Below are positions 32,872 through 42,986 of a stretch of 54,356 nucleotides of DNA, piece by piece (positions within the stretch are counted from its first letter, which is position 1; each line of letters begins with the position of its first letter). This DNA is from an uncultured Pseudomonadota bacterium (GTDB lineage Bacteria; Pseudomonadota; Gammaproteobacteria; Burkholderiales; CAIKXV01): the NCBI GenBank assembly GCA_903831455.1, contig CAIKXV010000008.1, positions 1 to 54,356 of the forward strand, in the 5' to 3' direction. The position numbers and the translations under genes are program-made. The notes beneath the pieces are model-generated. The model was not told where the DNA came from and ran no database searches. It saw nothing but the letters and a program-made list of their open reading frames with translations.

Positions 32872-35083
32872 CTACCCGCCGCGTCCCGCCCCGGACAGCC
32901 GCCCACGCACCTCGAAGCCGACCTCGTCGACCACCCTGCCGCCGGCGTCGACGAGTTGCAGCCGGTGGACCCCCGGGCGGGGTGCCCAGCTCCAGGGGCG
33001 CTCGGCCGGCCCCAGCACCTCTCCGCCCAGCACCCATCGCTCGCCCGCCCGCGCCATCCGCGCCGAGAACAGCACGCGCTGCCGCTCGGGCGGGATGTCC
33101 GGGTCGAGCGCGAGGACAACCCCGTCGCCGGGATAGCCGATCCGCGCCCCGCCCGGCGGCGCGGCAACCCCGACCCCGGACTGCTCGGAGCCCGCGACGA
33201 ACCACTCGAGTCGCGGCGGCTCGCCCGCGGAGGACCGGGCGGCTGCGTCGAACCGTACTGCCGCTCGCACGAGGCCCGGCGGCGGGATCGGCGCGGGCGC
33301 GGGGTCGTCGCGATGCAGCCGCTCCATCGTCGCCTGCCACAGGGGCGCGGCGCCGGACACGCCCGAGACGTCCCGCATCGGCGAGCCGTCGAAGTTGCCG
33401 ACCCATGCGCCGACCGTGTAGCGGCTGGAAAAGCCGATGCACCAGTTGTCGCGCATGTCCTTGCTGGTGCCGGTCTTGACGCCGGTCCACACGCGGGTGG
33501 CCAGCGCGCTGGTGAACCCGAAGGTGGCGCTCGCGGCGTCGCGATCGGCGAGGATGTCGGCCACGATGAACGCCGTGGCCGCGTCCATCACGCGGCGCCC
33601 CCTGCACCGCGACGCCGGCGGGCAGCGGCGTCCAGCGCAGCGGCGAGGCGAGTCCGCCATTGGCGATCGTGCGGTAGGCATTGACCAGCTGCTCGAGGCG
33701 GACCTCCGCGCTGCCCAGCGCAAGCGAATAGCCGTAGTGCTCGCCCTCGCGCGAGACGTCCGAGAACCCGAGCTGCCGCAGGCGATCGGCGAAGGCGTCG
33801 GGCCCCACCAGCACGAGCGTGCGCACCGCGGGGACGTTGAGCGACGAGGCGAGCGCCGAGCGCAGGCTGACCCACCCCGCATATCGCCGGTCGTAGTTGC
33901 GCGGGACGTAGAGCCCGCCCGGCGCGGGAAGATCGAGAGGCGCGTCGTCGAGGAGGGACGCGGCGGTCAGCTGCCCGCGCTCCATCGCCATCTGGTAGAG
34001 CAGCGGCTTGAGCGTGGAGCCGGCCTGCCGCGGCGCTCGCACGCCATCGACATGCCGTGCGCTGGATCGGTCGCCCCCGTTGCCCACCCATGCCAGCACC
34101 TCGCCCGAGCGGTTGTCGACCACCAGCAAGGCGGCATCGGCCACATGGCGGCCGGCGAGACGCTCGAGCTGGTCGGCGACCGCCTCGACCGCCCAGGCCT
34201 GCAGCCCCCGATCGAGCGAGGAGACCCGCGAGGCGCCATCCACGCCCAGCAAGGCCCGCGCCGCATGCGGCGCCAGCGCCACGGCCGGTGCGATGCGCGG
34301 GGCGGCGCGCAGCCTGTGGTGTGCCACTGCCTGCAGGCGATCGCACGCGACCGCGGGCGACCCACCCTGCGCGAGCCGACAGGCGCGGCGGGCGACCTGC
34401 TCGGCGGTGGCGTTCGGGCGCGCGAGCAGGGCAGCGACCAGCCACGCCTCGGCTGCGTCCAGCGCCGAAGGATCGCGCCCGAAGAGGCCCTGCGCCGCAG
34501 CGCCGATCCCGACCAGTTCGCCGCGCAGCGGAGCCAGGTTGAGGTAGGCCTCCAGGATCTGCTCGGGGCGCCAGCGAACGGTGAGCGCGACGGCAGCGAC
34601 GGCCTGGCGCAGCTTCTGCCCGAGGCTGCGCCGCGCCCCGCCAGCGGCCAAGCGCGGGTCGATCAGCGAAGCCACCTGCATGGCCAGCGTGCTGGCACCG
34701 CGGGGCGGCCCCGAGCCCTGCGACAGCCGGGCCTGCAGGGCGGTGGCGACCGCGACCGGGTCGACGCCCGGATGCCGCCCGAAGCGTCGGTCCTCCACCG
34801 CAATCACGGCCGCGACCACTGCCGGCGAGACCCGATCGAGCGGCACCCACTCCAGGCGGCGGATCCTCGGATCGACCCGCAGCGAATGCAGCGGCTCGCC
34901 GTGGCGATCGAGCAGCCACGCGTCGCTCGCCGCCGCGCCGGTGCGCACCGTGGCGAAGGACGGTATCCACCAGACCGCCAGGCCCCAGCCCGCCGCGAGC
35001 GCGAGCAGTCCACCGGCGACCATCGCCCCGCCCGTCGCCCGCCAGCCGCGCGCGCGGGCACGTTCGCGCACCGCCGGGTTCAT
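32872..35083 (-). pseudogene. pbpC: Penicillin-binding protein 1C with single-base frameshift
   Basis: Bifunctional class A PBP. A short cytoplasmic tail and one TM helix (about 20-40) precede a GT51 glycosyltransferase domain with Glu97 in AVEDRRFGRHPGVD. A transpeptidase domain follows with Ser356-Lys359 (GSTLKPL) and SLN (Ser414). The KTG motif lies in the -1 frame near 33477. The two frames join at a run of five C on the plus strand (33598-33602). Removing one base gives a continuous 736-residue protein close to E. coli PbpC in length, ending with the biPBP_C-like domain. As it stands translation would end without KTG. It may be a sequencing error or a real inactivation. The preceding gene is an alpha-2-macroglobulin, the usual partner. 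Confidence 0.88.
33598..33602. other. C5 homopolymer at the pbpC frameshift
   Basis: Five consecutive C on the plus strand (G on the coding strand, in GTGCAGGGGGCGCC). With four instead of five the reading runs on as [18 protein letters not shown] and into the KTG half. Homopolymer length is the simplest explanation of the break. Confidence 0.8.
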
Positions 35084-35201
35084 CGCGCACGCTCCGTGGC
35101 GAGGCCCGATCGCCGGGTACCGCAGGCGCCGCGCCCTGCCGGGCGAGGCGCGGCCGATGCGCGCCGGCCGCTTGCCACGCCGGGCGGGAGGACGGTCGCG
35201 C

Positions 35202-38200
35202 TCAGGGCGCGACCTCGAGCGTGCTGGCCGGCAGTTCGCCGTACATGTCGGGCGCGTACATCGCCTCGACGCGGCTCGAGGGCAGGCCGAAGCGACCGGC
35301 CTGGTTCAGGCGCATCACGTACTCGACGACGAAGCGCCCCTGCGGCACCTGCCGGAAATAGGCTCGGTAGGCCGCCGCGGCGCGCTCCTCGAAGTCCGGC
35401 GCGAGTGGCCTGGGCGGGCGTGCGCCCTGCGTCGAGCCACCCGCCGCCGCGGCGGCAACCACCGGCGAGGCGCCCGCGAGCAGCGCGGCACCCGCGGGCA
35501 CCGGATCGGCGACCACCACCCACGACATCGGGGTCTGTGCCTCGATGCTGAGCCGTACGCGGACCTGGTCGCCGACCGACCAGCGTCCCGGTTCGCGCTG
35601 CACCACGGCACTGAGCGTCCGCTCGAGCCGGAAGCCGGCCGCCACCGGCTCGCGCAGGCGCAGCGCAGCATGGGTCTGCACCGTGATCCACGGCTGGCCG
35701 GCCCCGACATGCGAGACCCGCAGCGTGCCACCGGTGGGCGGAACATCGAACCGCTCGGCGGCGGAGTCGCCCGGACGTCCGGCCGAAGGGGCCCAGGCCA
35801 GCGCGCGCGGCTCGCCGGCGAATTCGAGCCGCGTGCTGCCGCCGACCGCGGCCGCCTCGCGCCGGGCAGCAAAGCGGGCAAGCGCCACGCTTGCCCAGGC
35901 ATTCGCCACCGTGGTGTCCCAGCGGCCTTCGCGCTGGCGATCCAGCAGGCCCCGCGCCAGCCGCGCGAGGTCGTCCTGCCAGGCCGGGTCGTCCACCGCC
36001 GCGAGCAGCAGCCGGGCCGCCGAGGCATCCGGCGAACCGAGCAACCAACCCATCCGCTCGGAGGGCTCGCGCACCAGACCGAGCGTCGTGCCCTGCAGCA
36101 CCACGCGCGCCCGCAGCACCGACGCCGCCTCTTCCCGCCACGCATCGCGTCGGCGCGCCGGCACCGCATCGAGCACCGACATCCAGTCGAGCAGCGTGGC
36201 CAGCGGCCATCGCTGCGGCTCGACCGCGAGCGACTCCAGCCACGCCGGCTCGAGCGCCTGGCCCTGGCGGGCGAGCGCGGCGAGCGCCGCGACGCGGCGC
36301 AGCGAATGGTCGGCCGCATTCGCGTCGGACCGGCGCGCGATCCCGCCCTGCGCGAAACGCTGCAGCCCGGCCAGCATGGCCCGACGCGCATCGGCGGGGA
36401 GCGGCCAGCCCTGCCGGGCGGAGATCGACAGGAGATACGCGGTCAGCACGTCGCTGCCTTCGCGCATCGTGGGGAAGTAGCGTGCCAGCCCGTCGCGGTC
36501 CAGCGCGGCAGGCAGCCCCGCCATCAGCGCATCCCACGCCGCGCGATCGCCGGCCACGACCGCGCGCGAGACTCTCTGCTCGAGGCAGGTGTACGGATAG
36601 GCCGCCATCCAGTCGCGCATCGCGCGCAGATCTCCCGCCATGCTGGCGCTGGCGCTCACGCGCAGGAAGGTGCTGCCAGGCTCGGCATTCGCCGGCGGTG
36701 TCACCGGCAGTTCGACCGTCGCGCCGGGTGCCGCCTGCACGAGCGTTGCCTGCACCGGCCGCGGCACGAGCAGGGGCTCGACGCGCTGGACGATGCGCAA
36801 CCGGTCCGCGACGCCCGCGGCCTCGGCCTCGAACAGCCAGTGCAGCGCGCCGCGAGCGACCGGCACCTCGTGCGGCCAGGCGAGCAACCGGGCCTCGCCG
36901 GGCGCGAGCCGTACCACCTGCTCCGGCATCGCCGTGGCCGCAGCCTCCTCGTGCTGCGCTTCGCGTACCCGGGCGCGCACGCGCGCCTCCAGCGGCTCGC
37001 CGGTGGTATTGCGCACCGTGGCCTGGGCCGGATAGCGGTCACCGGGCCGGACCAGCGACGGCAGCCCGGAGATCAGCATCAGGGGTTGCGTGGATCGCAC
37101 GGTCGAGGCGCCGGTGCCGAACAGCGCGCTGCCGGCGCTGGCGACGGCGACGATGCGAAACCGGGTGAGCGAATCGTTGAGCGGCACCCGCACCCGCGCC
37201 TCGCCCTGCGCATCGAGCCGTACCCTCGGCTGCCAGGACAGGAGGGTGTCGAACAGTTCCCGGGTGGCGCCCGCTCCCCCACCCCCACCGGGCACCAGGG
37301 CCTTGCGGCCGAAATGCCGACGCCCGATGACGTGCAGTTGGGCCGTGGCCGTGTTCACCTCCAGGCCTCGCAAGCCCATCATGCGGGCGAGCAGCGGCCA
37401 GCTGTCGTTGTCGGCGATCTCGAGCAGCGCCTCGTCGACCGCCGCCAGCGCGACCTCCGCGCCGGCTGGCGGCGGCGAGCCGTCGGCCCGTCGCACCCTC
37501 ACGCGCACGTCCGCCGTCTCGCGGACCCGCAGCACGTCGCGCTCGGGCAGAACCTGCACCTGGAGCTCATGAGCGCGCCAACCCACCTCGATCCTCGCCA
37601 CGCCCATGCGCAGGGACGGACGACCGAGGTCGACCGTCGCCGTGGGTTGCACCTCGGTCGCACGCCCTCGCACCGCGAGCACCGACACGAACACGTTGGG
37701 TGCGTGCGAGCCGGCCACCGGCACCTCGACCACGGGCGCGCGTCCCGACAGCGTCTGCACGCGCGCGTCGATCACGCCCTCGCGCTCGACGGTGACCAGC
37801 GCAGTGGCCTCGCGAAACGGCATCCGGACCTGGAAGCGGGCGCGCGTGCCGGGCTCGTAGCGGGGCGCCTCCGCGATCACGTCCATGCGGTCGCTGTCGC
37901 CCATGTCGAACCAGGCCTCCTCGCGGCCGACCACCCACACCTCGCGATGGGCGGATGCGGGCCGCCCCTGGGCATCGCTTGCGCGCGCGCGCAGCAGCAC
38001 GTTGCCTTCGGTGCCCACGGCGCCCTCGCAGGCGAGGCGTCCGCGCGCGTCGGTTCGGCCACTGCACAGCGAGCCTATGCGCCGGACGTCGGTATGGCTC
38101 TCGAACGCATAGAAGCCACCGATCAGGCGACGCCGGTGGGAATAGTCGCGGCTGCGGAACACGTCCACGCTCACGGAGGAGTCGGCGACGGGGCGACCGG

Positions 38201-41200
38201 AGGGATCGAGCACCACCACTTCGGCCCGTAGCCGGTCGCGCTGCGCGACCCAGCCGTCGGTACGCAGGCCCACCACCACGCCCGAGGGCCACCAGGTCGA
38301 TCGGGTCGCCGCGGTGAGCGTCTCGCCGCCGGGGTCGCGGTATTCGAGTTCGACCAGCAGGTCCTGCGGCTGCGTCGCACGCGGGATCGGGTCGATCGGG
38401 ATCCGCGCGCCCCCCTGGGCATCCAGAAGCGCGCTGCGCGCGGGCAGCGGGCGCGGTCCATCGCCGGGGGCCGCGGTCCGCGCGCGATCGGCATCCTGCC
38501 CGTCATCGTCGACCTCATCGAGCCGCCCGCCGCGCATGCCCCGTACGCGCAAGCCCTCGACGACGTCGCCGTTGGCGAACACGAACCCCTCGTGCCCCGC
38601 GAAGGACACCACCCGCGGCGAAGTGGCCGCGCGCAACCGCACCGGCAGCCCCGAGGCCGGCCCACCGGAGAGATAGGACACCTGCACGTCGACCGCGGTC
38701 TGGCTGCTCCCGACGAGCGGCTGTCCCGGCGCGGCGATCCGCGCGCGCATCGCCGGCAGCCGGAACGCCTCGACGCGAAAGCGCGCCACCGCGCGCGCGC
38801 GAACGCCCGGCGAGGCCTCGTCGAAGCCACCCGGACCCGGGGCATCCGCGCCGCGCCCCGTGCTGCCCGCCGGCGCCAGCCGGTCGAGCGTGCGCACCTC
38901 GTATTCGCCCAACCTTGCATCGGCGGGTATCGCCCATTGCGTGACCGCGCTGCCGTCGGGCTGCCAGGCCACCGGTGCCTCGAACCGTCGGCCGCTGCCC
39001 AGGTGCTCGATGACCACGCGCCCGGCAAGGCGCGCGAGCGGCGGCACGGCTAGCCCGGTGCGCACGCGCTCGCGCGCGAAGAGCTTCATGTGCACCGTCT
39101 CGCCGGTGCGCAGCAGCGTGCGGTCGAGCACCGCGCGCAACGAATACGGGCCGTCGTGATCGCCCGCGGGCAGGTTGAAGCGCCAGGGCGCGAGTCCCTC
39201 GCTCCACCCCGACAGGGTGAAACTGAAGTCATCGCCCCGCGTCACCGTCACCACGAGTTGCCGATCGCCGCGTTGCACGCACGGGGGCAGGGCCTCGTCG
39301 GCCGGCAGCGCGCGCTCGATGCGCACCAGGCCCGCGCGGTCGGAGACCGCGTCGTGGTGCACCGTGCCTGCGCAGTCGAGCACCCTCACGCGGGCGCCGG
39401 CGACCGGCTCGCCCCGATCGAGGGAAGTGACCCAGACCAGCGAGGACTCGCGTCCGCGCTTGAAGTGGGCGACGAGATTGGTGACCAGGGCGGTCGCAGG
39501 CACGTGGTAGGCATCCGCCGGTCGCGCGGGCGGCTCGGGCGGACGCGGCGGGGGCTTGCGACCGGCGGCCTTCGCCTCGCCGACCGCCTCCTGCCACTGG
39601 CGCTCGATGCGGGCCGCGTCGCTCTCGAGCAGCGCCGCGCCGAGGCGCCGGCTCGCCAGCTCGACCACGTAGAAGCCGGGCCCCCCGAGCGGGATGCCGA
39701 TCACTTCGAAGTCGCGCGCGGGGGTCGACCGGGGTAGTTCGAAGGCGCGCACGCCCGCGCCCTCGCGCAGCAGCGGCTCGCGTCTCGCCTGGCCATCGCC
39801 CCAGGCCTCCTCGGTGCGACGGATCCACGCGACCAGCTCGCGCGGGGTGGGGGCTTCGAGCCGCAGCATCCGCCCACGCGCGCCGCCGGCCGCCTCCGCG
39901 CCGTCGAGATTGCGCACGGTCACCGGCAGCAGCGCGCCGGCCTGCGCCTCGATCACCCCGAAACGCGCGGCAAAGCGCACCAGCGGCGGGTCCTCTCCGG
40001 TGCGCACGGCAAGCGGGAAGCGCTCGGCGTTCTCCAGCCCGCGGCCCGCGTCGTCGCGCAGGCCCGGGGGCAGTTCGAGCGTGTAGGCGGTGTTCGGCTC
40101 GAACGGCCCCCGGAACAGCAGCCATTGCGCGGTGCGCGTCTGCGGGGCGCGTCCGAACCAGGCGAGGATCCTCGCCCACCAGCGCCGCCACCACGCGGGC
40201 TGCGGCTCGTCGGCGGCCGCCTCCCCGTCGACCGCGCCGGGGATCACCCGTCCGTCCGGCGCGCGCAGACGCACCTGCGCGAGCCACGCGCGATCCGCGG
40301 GCGCCGAGAAATCGACGCGCATCGGCAGCACCGGCACGCAATCCCCGCCGGCCTGGGTGCGCGTGCAGGAGAAACGCGCGCGGAACAGGGGCCGGGTCCG
40401 ATAGCCGAGACGCACCGCGGGATGCCCCTGTTCGCCGGAGGGGGTGGCGACCCCGCTGCCCCACACGAGATCGACCGCCGCGTCCGGGGGCAGGGTGCGG
40501 GCGCAGCGCACGACCAGCCGGCGCGATTCCCGATCGGCCCGGATCGCGGCGGCCGGCTCCGCCTCGCCGGGCCATCGGCGCACCGCGCGCCCGGCGAGGA
40601 TCGCCCGCCGCTCGTCGCCCTCGATCACCTGCAACGGGATCGTCTCGTTCACGCCCTCGGCGGCGCAGTGCGCATGCGCGAGTACGCTCGGCGTGGATAC
40701 CGGCGCGTCGAGCGCGAGCACGAACGCCTGGCGCTCGTCGATCCCGTGCATGCCGACGGGCGGGTCGGTGGCGATCACCGCGGGGCCGCCAGTGTGCAGT
40801 TCGAAGCGCCGCGCCCCGTCGAGCGCATCGCCGGCGAGGCTGCGCCAGGGGTCGATCCGCTCGAAGCGGCAGCGGACGCCGCCGGGCAACGGGCGGTCGA
40901 AGTCGTAGACCCACTGGCGCGCATCGAGCCAGCGCCCGCGGCCGGGCACCGGGCAGTCGACGCGCACCGGGTCCGGTGCGTAGGGCTCGCCCAGCGCGAC
41001 CAGGTCCGCGGACGCCCGCAGCGAGAACTGCGCCGCACCCGGGGCGAGGCCGATCGGCGCCCCGATCACGGCGGCGCGCGGACCGGCGGTGGCGGTTGGC
41101 GCCCCTGCGGGGCTCGGACGCGCGCTGGCGGTCGTGACGCAGCCGGTCGCACCGAGCACGACGCCCGCGAGCAGAATACCGAAGAGCGCCCTCCCCGGCC

Positions 41201-41291
41201 CGCGCCGGAGGCGATCCTGACATCCGGTGCGTCGCACCCGCAAGGCCGCGAGGCCGGTCCGTGCCGGCGCGAGTGTCGTCCCCTCCCCCAT
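35202..41291 (-). CDS. Alpha-2-macroglobulin-family lipoprotein with CLEQ thioester (YfhM-like)
   Basis: A protease-trapping periplasmic protein of about 2,029 residues. A hydrophobic segment ends LGATGC with a lipobox-like cysteine (Cys51 if translation starts at 41291), so it should be lipid-anchored. The thioester motif TCLEQ is at Cys1569, and the C-terminus ends VEAMYAPDMYGELP, as bacterial type I A2M proteins do. MG-type repeats and MG2/bait regions lie between. It is considerably longer than E. coli YfhM (about 1,650 residues), with extra sequence in the N-terminal third. pbpC follows by 118 bases, the conserved partner that repairs peptidoglycan while A2M traps invading proteases. No clear Shine-Dalgarno was found; start uncertain (41402 to about 41200). 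Confidence 0.88.
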   Translation of the reverse strand: MGEGTTLAPARTGLAALRVRRTGCQDRLRRGPGRALFGILLAGVVLGATGCVTTASARPSPAGAPTATAGPRAAVIGAPIGLAPGAAQFSLRASADLVALGEPYAPDPVRVDCPVPGRGRWLDARQWVYDFDRPLPGGVRCRFERIDPWRSLAGDALDGARRFELHTGGPAVIATDPPVGMHGIDERQAFVLALDAPVSTPSVLAHAHCAAEGVNETIPLQVIEGDERRAILAGRAVRRWPGEAEPAAAIRADRESRRLVVRCARTLPPDAAVDLVWGSGVATPSGEQGHPAVRLGYRTRPLFRARFSCTRTQAGGDCVPVLPMRVDFSAPADRAWLAQVRLRAPDGRVIPGAVDGEAAADEPQPAWWRRWWARILAWFGRAPQTRTAQWLLFRGPFEPNTAYTLELPPGLRDDAGRGLENAERFPLAVRTGEDPPLVRFAARFGVIEAQAGALLPVTVRNLDGAEAAGGARGRMLRLEAPTPRELVAWIRRTEEAWGDGQARREPLLREGAGVRAFELPRSTPARDFEVIGIPLGGPGFYVVELASRRLGAALLESDAARIERQWQEAVGEAKAAGRKPPPRPPEPPARPADAYHVPATALVTNLVAHFKRGRESSLVWVTSLDRGEPVAGARVRVLDCAGTVHHDAVSDRAGLVRIERALPADEALPPCVQRGDRQLVVTVTRGDDFSFTLSGWSEGLAPWRFNLPAGDHDGPYSLRAVLDRTLLRTGETVHMKLFARERVRTGLAVPPLARLAGRVVIEHLGSGRRFEAPVAWQPDGSAVTQWAIPADARLGEYEVRTLDRLAPAGSTGRGADAPGPGGFDEASPGVRARAVARFRVEAFRLPAMRARIAAPGQPLVGSSQTAVDVQVSYLSGGPASGLPVRLRAATSPRVVSFAGHEGFVFANGDVVEGLRVRGMRGGRLDEVDDDGQDADRARTAAPGDGPRPLPARSALLDAQGGARIPIDPIPRATQPQDLLVELEYRDPGGETLTAATRSTWWPSGVVVGLRTDGWVAQRDRLRAEVVVLDPSGRPVADSSVSVDVFRSRDYSHRRRLIGGFYAFESHTDVRRIGSLCSGRTDARGRLACEGAVGTEGNVLLRARASDAQGRPASAHREVWVVGREEAWFDMGDSDRMDVIAEAPRYEPGTRARFQVRMPFREATALVTVEREGVIDARVQTLSGRAPVVEVPVAGSHAPNVFVSVLAVRGRATEVQPTATVDLGRPSLRMGVARIEVGWRAHELQVQVLPERDVLRVRETADVRVRVRRADGSPPPAGAEVALAAVDEALLEIADNDSWPLLARMMGLRGLEVNTATAQLHVIGRRHFGRKALVPGGGGGAGATRELFDTLLSWQPRVRLDAQGEARVRVPLNDSLTRFRIVAVASAGSALFGTGASTVRSTQPLMLISGLPSLVRPGDRYPAQATVRNTTGEPLEARVRARVREAQHEEAAATAMPEQVVRLAPGEARLLAWPHEVPVARGALHWLFEAEAAGVADRLRIVQRVEPLLVPRPVQATLVQAAPGATVELPVTPPANAEPGSTFLRVSASASMAGDLRAMRDWMAAYPYTCLEQRVSRAVVAGDRAAWDALMAGLPAALDRDGLARYFPTMREGSDVLTAYLLSISARQGWPLPADARRAMLAGLQRFAQGGIARRSDANAADHSLRRVAALAALARQGQALEPAWLESLAVEPQRWPLATLLDWMSVLDAVPARRRDAWREEAASVLRARVVLQGTTLGLVREPSERMGWLLGSPDASAARLLLAAVDDPAWQDDLARLARGLLDRQREGRWDTTVANAWASVALARFAARREAAAVGGSTRLEFAGEPRALAWAPSAGRPGDSAAERFDVPPTGGTLRVSHVGAGQPWITVQTHAALRLREPVAAGFRLERTLSAVVQREPGRWSVGDQVRVRLSIEAQTPMSWVVVADPVPAGAALLAGASPVVAAAAAGGSTQGARPPRPLAPDFEERAAAAYRAYFRQVPQGRFVVEYVMRLNQAGRFGLPSSRVEAMYAPDMYGELPASTLEVAP

Positions 41292-41444
41292 GGCCGGAGT
41301 GTGCCTTCGGATCGGTCGCGGGAAAAGGGCGACTGCCCGCCCGGTCGCGTCGACCTGCCCTTCGGGATGCAGGACGCGTTCGTGCGCGACCGTCCGCCAC
41401 AAGCCTCACGCTAGACTGCGCCCCTGACTGCCTGGAGCCGCCCG

Positions 41445-42767
41445 ATGATCCGACTGCCGCCGGACCTGCCCGACCGATTCCTGGCGGCCAACGAGGTGCA
41501 CGCGCGCCCGTTCGACCCTGCGGCCACCCCCTCCCGGGCCTCCTACCTCGCGGTGCTTGTCGATGCCCCCCAGCGGGCGGCCGAACTCGCCCACCTGGGG
41601 CGCCTGTGCGAGCGCTACGGCGAGGTCCCACCGGCCGAGGGCATCACCCAGTTCGCGCTCCGCTTCGGCACGAACCAGCTGAAGTGGGAGCGCCACGGCG
41701 AGTTCTCGACCTACATCGTCTCCACGCCCGGCGAAGGCACGCGTCCGTTCTCGGAACCCGCGATCGAACAGTTGCCGCAGGAGTGGCTGGCCGCCGTCCC
41801 CGGCCAGACGATCATCGCGGCCAATGCCGCGCTGGTCCCCGCACCGGCAGGCGGACTCGACCGCGACCTCGACGCGCTGCTCGCCACCTGCTTCGGCGAT
41901 GCCACGGTGGTCGGATCGGCGATCGGCGACGGCGCGGGCGCCGCCTTCACCGACTTCCGGCTGCAGCCCGACGGGTTCCAGCGCTTCCTGCTGATCGACG
42001 GGCAACTCACCGCCTCGCAGTCCGGGCGCATGCTGCAGCGCCTGTTCGAGATCGAGGCCTACCGCGTGCTCGCACTGCTGTCGCTGCCCATCGCGCGCCG
42101 GGTGTCGCCGGGCGTGGTGCGAATCGAACAGGAACTGGTCACCCTCACCGAGGAAATCGCCCGCGAGGAGCGCGCGGACGAAACCCTGCTCGGCGAACTC
42201 ACCGCGCTTGCCGCTCGAGTGGAGAACGCGCTCGCCGCCACCCAGTTCCGGTTCGGCGCGAGCCGCGCCTATTTCGACCTCGTGCGCTCGCGCATCGCGG
42301 AGTTGCGCGAGCAGCGCCTGCCCGGCCTGCAGACGATCGACGAGTTCATGGCACGGCGCCTGAGCCCCGCGATGGCCACCTGCGCGTCGCTCACCAGCCG
42401 GCTGCAGGAACTCTCGCAGCGCGTGAACCGCACGAGCAACCTGCTGTCGACCCGGGTCAACATCGTGCGCGAGCGCCAGAACCAGGCGCTGCTCGCCTCG
42501 ATGGACCGGCGAGCGCGGCTGCAACTGCGACTGCAGCAGACCGTCGAGGGCCTGTCGGTGGTGGCCATCAGCTACTACATGGTCGGCCTCGTCCACTATC
42601 TCGCGCTGGGGGTGACCACGGCGGGCCTGCCGGTCAGGCCTGAACTGCTCACCGGCCTTGCCGTGCCCGTGGTTGCGCTGGGCGTCGCCCTGACCGTGCG
42701 CTGGGTCCGCGTGAAGGCGGTAGGCCATGCACCGACGCGCGACGAGCCCCGCCCCGGCGCCGGCTGA
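41445..42767 (+). CDS. DUF3422-family membrane-anchored protein
   Basis: A 440-residue protein opening with NEVHARPFDP, the family hallmark, and containing a coiled-coil stretch (about residues 230-365, heptad-rich with SRLQELSQRVNRTSNLL) before two C-terminal hydrophobic segments near 370-410 that should span the membrane. The function of DUF3422 proteins is not established; the family is widespread in alpha- and betaproteobacteria. The start at 41445 lies about 30 bases after a TAGACT hexamer that could be its -10. It is divergent from the alpha-2-macroglobulin gene and convergent with uracil-DNA glycosylase. Confidence 0.85.
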   Translation: MIRLPPDLPDRFLAANEVHARPFDPAATPSRASYLAVLVDAPQRAAELAHLGRLCERYGEVPPAEGITQFALRFGTNQLKWERHGEFSTYIVSTPGEGTRPFSEPAIEQLPQEWLAAVPGQTIIAANAALVPAPAGGLDRDLDALLATCFGDATVVGSAIGDGAGAAFTDFRLQPDGFQRFLLIDGQLTASQSGRMLQRLFEIEAYRVLALLSLPIARRVSPGVVRIEQELVTLTEEIAREERADETLLGELTALAARVENALAATQFRFGASRAYFDLVRSRIAELREQRLPGLQTIDEFMARRLSPAMATCASLTSRLQELSQRVNRTSNLLSTRVNIVRERQNQALLASMDRRARLQLRLQQTVEGLSVVAISYYMVGLVHYLALGVTTAGLPVRPELLTGLAVPVVALGVALTVRWVRVKAVGHAPTRDEPRPGAG

Positions 42768-42986
42768 GCGGGATTTCAACCGACCGCACGGCCACGCGTG
42801 CCGGCCGGATCGATGCGACACGGTCAACCCGCCTCGCGCCGCAGGCCCGAGGGTCGACCGGCCATCGGATCGATCGGGGCGCGGGGGTGGCGCTGCCGGT
42901 TCGAGCGCCGACGGCAAGGGGCGCAGTCGAGCGCATCCGTCGCGCGAGCGGCGGGATCCCCGCCGCGGGCCGCGACGCCGAGGGGT

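Noticed and set aside
33590-33610. Programmed ribosomal frameshifting in pbpC
   Set aside because: The run is five identical bases without a classical slippery heptamer or an evident stimulatory structure, and no other pbpC is known to me to use frameshifting. A mutation or sequencing error is simpler.
34581-38231. Long plus-strand open frame antisense to alpha-2-macroglobulin and pbpC
   Set aside because: Same GC effect; the product is low-complexity and without family features.
42768-42986. Small genes or RNA in the DUF3422/glycosylase gap
   Set aside because: No start with a ribosome binding site or family-like translation was seen; only scattered short GC palindromes.
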